Of a stretch of DNA of 8,435 bases, positions 5,923 through 8,435 are shown one piece after another. How positions within the stretch are numbered: the first letter of the stretch is position 1; each line of letters opens with the position of its first letter. The notes under the pieces are model-generated. The model worked only from the letters and a program-made list of their open reading frames with translations, did not search any database and was not told where the DNA came from. A program made the translations under genes and the position numbers. The stretch comes from JAHFLQ01 sp964432465 (GTDB taxonomy: Bacteria > Patescibacteriota > Minisyncoccia > UBA6257 > WO2-44-18), in assembly GCA_964432465.1 (NCBI GenBank), contig CAYSNI010000031.1:1-8435 (forward strand), given 5' to 3'.

Positions 5923-7413
5923 ATGAAATTTGATCTAAAAAAATATTTGAATCCGGCGCCGGGCATTGGCGGTTTGGAAATTTCTGATTTAGCGCTTCGC
6001 TTCGCGATTTCGGAAAACGGTAAGCTGCGTCAGGCCTCAGTCCAGCTTCCTCCGGGCATCATGAACGGCGGCAAAATTTTGGATCGGGTCAAGTTTATTA
6101 TCGCGCTCAAGGGCCTGCATCTTCAGGTAGCGTCGTTGAAAAAGGTCCTTCACGCCGTAGTATTAATTCCAACTAATAATGTCTATACGCAAGCATTTGC
6201 CATGCCGTTGGTGTCAGAGAAAAATATACAAGAAACTGCTTATTTAAATATGCAGAGCATTTCTCCAATCGACGTCAGCAGTGCTTACTTCGCTTATCAG
6301 ATGATCGGCGAGAATAAAAAAAACCAAACAGAAGCTTTAGCCGCGTTTGTGAATAAACAGGAAGTAGATGAGTTAGTCAGTGCGCTCAAGGAAGCGGCCT
6401 ATAGTATGGTGGCGGTGGAATTTCCTGGATTGGCAATCGCTCGTTTGGTAAAGAATTATGGCACTGGTCTCAAGACGGATAGGCCGTATTTGGTCGCGTA
6501 TTTAGGATCTGATGGTCCGGATTTGATGGTGATCAAGAATGGCCATCTTTATTTTAACTACTTTAATTCTTGGGCGACTATTCAGGAGGAGATCGGTGGC
6601 CGGAACATCTCGACTAGCGATATGCAGGACTTTCTTACTCGGAATGTGAAGCAGGTGATGAATTTTTATACGAGCCGTTGGGGAGAGCCGATTCAGGATG
6701 TGTTGCTGGTGAATAGTCCGATCGCCAAGGAGATCAACCAAACAATCCAGTCTAATTTCAATCTTAAAGTTCAGCCGTTTCAGATCACTAAATATGGCAA
6801 CCTCTCACCGCTGTGGTACGCGACTATTGGAGCGATGGAACGGGGATTCGTTCCGCGGGCGAAAGATGATTCGATTTCTTTGACGGCTATCGGAGTAGGA
6901 CAGGAGTACTACCGGGAGTTAGCGCTAAGTTTTATTGGTGAATGGCGAAATATTATCGTCGGCGTAGTAGGTTTTATGCTTCTGGTATTGCTAGTCGGGG
7001 ATTTTATTCTAGTACGGGCCGTTGCCAAAGGGGATCAGGATCTTTCTGGTAGAGCATTAGTGCCACTTGCCGAGATTCAGCAGCTTCAAAATGACGTGAA
7101 TCGATTTAATCAGGCGGTGGATTACGCGCTCGCGGCTCAGAATGTCACCCCAGCTTGGTCGGGATTTTACGCGAAAATGAAAGTACTGACCGGCAATCAG
7201 ATTACGATTCAGCGGCTTTATGTTGATCCGGGACTTTCCGGCTTGATGCTCGGCCGAGCAGTTAGCGATTCCGCGGTTATTAATTTCAAGAACGCGCTTT
7301 CCAAAGAGTCGAACTTTAAGGATGTATCTTTGCCGCTTACGAATATTAAGGTTAACGAAGACGGCTCGGTGGCTTTCTCGCTGAACTTTAAGCTGATTTC
7401 GCTGAAGTTTTAA
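5923..7413 (+). CDS. pilM: PilM-PilN fusion protein of the type IV pilus alignment complex
   Basis: A 496-residue single-chain protein. Residues 1-310 fit PilM, the actin/FtsA-like cytoplasmic ring protein: a GGLEISDLALRFAI first strand-loop (16-29), a second strand-loop at 191-207, and the family's closing IGAMERGF helix (302-309). Residues 316-343 (SISLTAIGVG...) resemble the short cytoplasmic N-terminus of PilN, which in separate proteins docks into PilM. One membrane helix follows (about 344-365), then a helical stretch (378-405) and a PilN-like ferredoxin-type domain (about 410-496) with LMLGRAVSDSAVINFKNAL at 441-459. The usual nucleotide-site residues look altered: Glu19 where Asp is usual, YLGS at 193-196 for DIG, and NSPIA at 264-268 for the Gly-rich loop. 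ATP binding may therefore be lost. It is the last gene of the operon, 9 bases after the previous stop. No PilO, PilP or PilQ follows. Confidence 0.88.
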   Translation: MKFDLKKYLNPAPGIGGLEISDLALRFAISENGKLRQASVQLPPGIMNGGKILDRVKFIIALKGLHLQVASLKKVLHAVVLIPTNNVYTQAFAMPLVSEKNIQETAYLNMQSISPIDVSSAYFAYQMIGENKKNQTEALAAFVNKQEVDELVSALKEAAYSMVAVEFPGLAIARLVKNYGTGLKTDRPYLVAYLGSDGPDLMVIKNGHLYFNYFNSWATIQEEIGGRNISTSDMQDFLTRNVKQVMNFYTSRWGEPIQDVLLVNSPIAKEINQTIQSNFNLKVQPFQITKYGNLSPLWYATIGAMERGFVPRAKDDSISLTAIGVGQEYYRELALSFIGEWRNIIVGVVGFMLLVLLVGDFILVRAVAKGDQDLSGRALVPLAEIQQLQNDVNRFNQAVDYALAAQNVTPAWSGFYAKMKVLTGNQITIQRLYVDPGLSGLMLGRAVSDSAVINFKNALSKESNFKDVSLPLTNIKVNEDGSVAFSLNFKLISLKF

Positions 7414-7414
7414 A

Positions 7415-7449
7415 GATTAGTGACTAGCCAATAGCGATTAGGAGATAGC
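7415..7449 (+). repeat. Degenerate direct repeat just after the pilus operon
   Basis: GATTAGTGACTAGC (7415-7428) and GATTAGGAGATAGC (7436-7449) are imperfect direct repeats that differ only in the middle bases. They begin two bases after the pilM-pilN stop codon. No coding potential is seen here. They look like the remains of a short tandem repeat of the TAGTGAC kind. Confidence 0.5.
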
Positions 7450-7454
7450 TTAAT

Positions 7455-7505
7455 CATTGCGAGCCCCTCGATTCAACTCAGGATAAACTCCACTAAGCAA
7501 TCTTG
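7455..7505. repeat. Dispersed-repeat-like segment (CATTGCGAG ... AAGCAATCTT)
   Basis: ATTGC (7456-7460) and GCAAT (7497-7501) form the outer inverted ends of a segment whose flanks, CATTGCGAG and AAGCAATCTT, resemble a repeat I recall from many unrelated bacteria. Between them, 7461-7490 starts with GAGCCCCTCGA and ends with AGGATAAACTC; its outer bases GAG/CTC are inverted. This resembles a second dispersed repeat nested in the first. Copy number elsewhere in the genome cannot be seen from here. Confidence 0.45.
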
Positions 7506-7514
7506 CACGCAGGC

Positions 7515-7569
7515 GTCATTCCAGTGAAAACTGGAATCCAGATGGATCCCTGATCAAGTCAGGGATGAC
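7515..7569. repeat. Composite palindromic element with two perfect hairpins
   Basis: GTCAT at 7515-7519 pairs with ATGAC at 7565-7569 as outer ends. Inside are a perfect 8-base stem ATTCCAGT/ACTGGAAT (7518-7525 and 7530-7537) closed by a GAAA loop, a small ATCCA-GA-TGGAT dyad (7536-7547), and a second perfect 8-base stem ATCCCTGA/TCAGGGAT (7546-7553 and 7559-7566) with a five-base loop. No U-tract follows on the plus strand, so these are not ordinary terminators. The form suits a REP-like or miniature mobile element that can fold into two arms. Confidence 0.7.
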
Positions 7570-7571
7570 AG

Positions 7572-7604
7572 AAAATAAAAAATCCGCCTCTGAAGAGGCG
7601 GATT
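7572..7604 (-). terminator. Intrinsic terminator of the 49-residue gene, possibly bidirectional
   Basis: A perfect 10-base stem AATCCGCCTC/GAGGCGGATT (7581-7590 and 7595-7604) with a TGAA loop. Read on the minus strand it is followed by a long T-rich tract (complement of the A-rich 7572-7580), and it lies 5 bases after the stop codon of the minus-strand gene. On the plus strand the tract ATTTGTGTTT is weaker, but it may also end the pilus operon transcript. Confidence 0.85.
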
Positions 7605-7609
7605 TGTGT

Positions 7610-7759
7610 TTAGTGCGCGGGGATGTAGAAGATGTACAGACTGCCTTCACTCAGTTTTCGATCTATGATCTCGATCTGAGCGTAATTTTCCTTAAGCCAA
7701 TCGTTAACCTCTTTCATATTATCGGAAGTACCGATTACGAAAGCCTTTACCTGCTCCAT
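7610..7759 (-). CDS. 49-residue protein of unknown function
   Basis: A complete short gene on the minus strand: ATG at 7759, stop TAA at 7612-7610. The protein starts MEQVKAFVIGTSDNMKEVND and ends in YIFYIPAH. A strand-helix-strand-strand order is suggested: VKAFVIG (4-10), an acidic/lysine helix through NMKEVNDWLKENY (14-26), then IEIIDRKL (29-36) and SLYIFYI (40-46). It has no cysteines, no signal peptide and no membrane helix, so it is probably cytoplasmic. Support comes from a perfect AGGAG six bases before the ATG, a good promoter 40-80 bases upstream and a strong terminator immediately after the stop. It is transcribed away from the zinc-ribbon gene and towards the pilus operon. I recognise no family; a small regulatory or ligand-binding protein is possible but unproven. 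Confidence 0.82.
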   Translation of the reverse strand: MEQVKAFVIGTSDNMKEVNDWLKENYAQIEIIDRKLSEGSLYIFYIPAH

Positions 7760-7765
7760 CCTTGT

Positions 7766-7770
7766 CTCCT
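7766..7770 (-). promoter_or_regulatory. Shine-Dalgarno site AGGAG of the 49-residue gene
   Basis: On the minus strand AGGAG lies six bases before the ATG at 7759. It fixes the start of the small gene and contrasts with the pilus genes, which have no comparable site. Confidence 0.85.
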
Positions 7771-7808
7771 AAGTAATGAGTCTGTCGAACTATAAATCAA
7801 CTGACTAG

Positions 7809-7837
7809 ATCTTAACGATAAGTGGGCATCTTGTCAA
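7809..7837 (-). promoter_or_regulatory. Minus-strand promoter (TTGACA, 17 bases, TAAGAT) for the 49-residue gene
   Basis: Read on the minus strand, a perfect TTGACA (7837-7832) is followed after exactly 17 bases by TAAGAT (7814-7809), a 4-of-6 match to the -10 consensus. Transcription would start near 7802, leaving a leader of about 40 bases before the ATG at 7759. Its -35 box overlaps the -35 box of the divergent plus-strand promoter. Confidence 0.7.
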
Positions 7838-7859
7838 TTTATTTGATTCGCGGTAAGAT
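7831..7859 (+). promoter_or_regulatory. Plus-strand promoter (TTGTCA, 17 bases, TAAGAT) for the zinc-ribbon gene
   Basis: TTGTCA (7831-7836, 5 of 6) is followed after 17 bases by TAAGAT (7854-7859). Transcription would begin near 7866, giving a leader of roughly 20 bases that contains the AGGAGG site. Spacer length and -10 sequence are the same as in the opposed promoter. Confidence 0.7.
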
Positions 7860-7878
7860 ACCGGAAGTTTGATTTTAT

Positions 7879-7884
7879 AGGAGG
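7879..7884 (+). promoter_or_regulatory. Shine-Dalgarno site AGGAGG of the zinc-ribbon gene
   Basis: A perfect AGGAGG four bases upstream of the ATG at 7889. It sets the start of the 80-residue protein and is the strongest ribosome binding site in the window. Confidence 0.9.
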
Positions 7885-7888
7885 TAGC

Positions 7889-8131
7889 ATGCCTGAGCAA
7901 CTGGCGACCACGAATGGCAAGGAGTTCGCGTTGAAAGTGCTGGAAGAGCGGCGCAAGAACAAGCCAAAGAAGGTCGATAATGCCGCGCTCTATGCAGGTT
8001 CGCCGATGTACTTTTACTGTGGTTCTTGCGGGCATGAGTCGGATGTTCTGCCGGAAAGTTACACCTGCACCCCCAAGCGCCTTTGCGGGGAGTGTAAGGC
8101 GCTCAAGGAGCTTGGCTGGCTTGACCAGTAA
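7889..8131 (+). CDS. 80-residue zinc-ribbon-like protein of unknown function
   Basis: A small soluble protein. Residues 1-36 are polar and basic, with a likely helix at 10-25 (KEFALKVLEERRK) followed by KPKK. Residues 40-72 hold a four-cysteine site, C44-x2-C47 and C66-x2-C69, with an additional Cys60; the spacing of 18 between the pairs fits a zinc ribbon. The C-terminus is ALKELGWLDQ. It may bind nucleic acid or ribosomes through the basic helix and zinc knuckle, but no specific family or partner is known to me. Similar short proteins with MYFYC and RLCGEC motifs occur, as far as I recall, in several uncultivated lineages. Promoter, AGGAGG site and a terminator five bases after the stop show it is an independently transcribed gene, divergent from the 49-residue gene. 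Confidence 0.88.
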   Translation: MPEQLATTNGKEFALKVLEERRKNKPKKVDNAALYAGSPMYFYCGSCGHESDVLPESYTCTPKRLCGECKALKELGWLDQ

Positions 8132-8136
8132 AATGC

Positions 8137-8171
8137 AAACCACCTCTCGCGAGGTGGTTTTTTTTTATTTC
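8137..8171 (+). terminator. Intrinsic terminator of the zinc-ribbon gene, shared with the convergent pth gene
   Basis: A perfect 10-base stem AAACCACCTC/GAGGTGGTTT (8137-8146 and 8151-8160) with a TCGC loop, followed on the plus strand by a run of T with one A. Read on the minus strand a shorter T tract (TTTGCATTTT) follows the stem, so it may also stop pth transcription. It begins five bases after the zinc gene stop, and the T tract overlaps the pth stop codon. Confidence 0.9.
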
Positions 8172-8435
8172 GTTAACTCCTTTTTTGCTTCTTCAAATAC
8201 TTTTTCCAAGAGTTTTTTGTTAGCAAGGGAGATTTTTTTCAGCACGAAATCTAACGCCTTCATTCTTTCCTCACCTTCTTTTTGCGAAGGACGAATGCCG
8301 ATGCGAAGGCGCCAGAAGCCGTTTCCGCCGGAGGCGGATAAAGCTCTTAGCGCCGCCTGAATGCTTTCAATGCCATGATGTCCGGCCGAGCCGTGTCCGG
8401 GCGGAGTGATTTTGTATTTGCCGATTTCAATATCG
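8165..8435 (-). CDS. pth: Peptidyl-tRNA hydrolase, C-terminal part (5' end outside the window)
   Basis: Cytosolic enzyme that frees tRNA from peptidyl-tRNA dropped by stalled ribosomes. About 90 C-terminal residues are present; the first full codon begins at 8434. The family signature region is visible as GHGSAGHHGIESI, followed by FWRLRIGIRPSQ and a C-terminal helix DFVLKKISLANKKLLEKVFEEA. Two features differ from standard Pth: the GHNG motif reads GHHG, placing His at the position equivalent to E. coli Asn114, and the loop between SIQAAL and FWRLRIGI is RALSASGGNG, about six residues longer than the usual form such as GTKE. That insert is encoded by a 15-base palindrome (8324-8338). The N-terminal catalytic His and Asn lie outside the window, so activity cannot be judged. 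The stop is TAA at 8167-8165. Confidence 0.88.
   Translation of the reverse strand, partial: DIEIGKYKITPPGHGSAGHHGIESIQAALRALSASGGNGFWRLRIGIRPSQKEGEERMKALDFVLKKISLANKKLLEKVFEEAKKELTK
8324..8338. repeat. 15-base palindrome (TCCGCC-GGA-GGCGGA) inside pth
   Basis: A six-base perfect inverted repeat with a three-base loop, in the middle of the pth reading frame, where it encodes SASGG in an enlarged loop. It shares the octamer GAGGCGGA with the terminator stem at 7595-7602. Its form resembles short palindromes dispersed through some Parcubacteria genomes, from memory only. Confidence 0.65.

Noticed and set aside
7455..7569. CRISPR-like array
   Set aside because: The hairpins differ in sequence and there are no equal-length spacers or repeated unit.
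7565..7795. 76-codon plus-strand frame
   Set aside because: Its start lies in the palindromic repeat, it reads through the terminator stem, and it is antisense to the 49-residue gene, which has full expression signals.
7805..8143. 112-codon minus-strand frame
   Set aside because: Antisense to the zinc-ribbon gene, and it begins within the terminator stem on that strand.
7980..8360. 126-codon plus-strand frame
   Set aside because: It crosses the zinc gene terminator and runs antisense to pth; an accidental open frame.

Overview
The window is a compact bacterial stretch, read with the standard genetic code. It most resembles a Candidate Phyla Radiation (Patescibacteria, Parcubacteria-like) genome. 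The reasons are a minimal type IV pilus (T4P) operon with a fused PilM-PilN protein, a secreted protein with GWAWND/IGWISF repeats, very short or overlapping gene junctions, few Shine-Dalgarno sites in the pilus genes, and small palindromic dispersed repeats. The lineage is an inference from gene content and was not tested by phylogeny.

Positions 1-7413 are all on the + strand. A five-helix membrane protein, possibly cut at the left edge, comes first. It is followed by pilB (extension ATPase), pilC (inner-membrane platform), a GspH/FimT-like prepilin, a PilV/GspI-like prepilin, a secreted GWAWND-repeat protein, a prepilin-like protein lacking Glu+5, and a 496-residue protein that joins a PilM (actin-like fold) domain to a PilN (membrane plus ferredoxin-like) domain. 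Junctions run from a 29-base overlap to a 25-base gap, so this is one transcription unit. TATAAT boxes lie 6 and 8 bases upstream of the pilB and pilC start codons and suggest extra, leaderless transcripts. The pieces form a pilus machine: PilB powers PilC, the PilM-PilN protein couples the cytoplasmic motor to the envelope, prepilins build or prime the fibre, and the secreted protein may be its accessory or adhesin. No pilT, pilD, pilO or pilQ is present in the window.

Positions 7414-7609 hold no protein gene. They contain degenerate repeats, two perfect hairpins of dispersed-repeat type, and a strong terminator read on the minus strand.

Positions 7610-8131 are a tidy divergent pair: a 49-residue protein on the minus strand and an 80-residue zinc-ribbon-like protein on the plus strand. 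Each has a strong Shine-Dalgarno site. They are driven by back-to-back promoters whose -35 boxes occupy the same seven bases and which share the same -10 hexamer and 17-base spacer. A terminator hairpin at 8137-8160 separates the zinc protein from the convergent 3' end of a peptidyl-tRNA hydrolase gene, which runs off the right edge. That gene carries a 15-base palindrome inside its reading frame.
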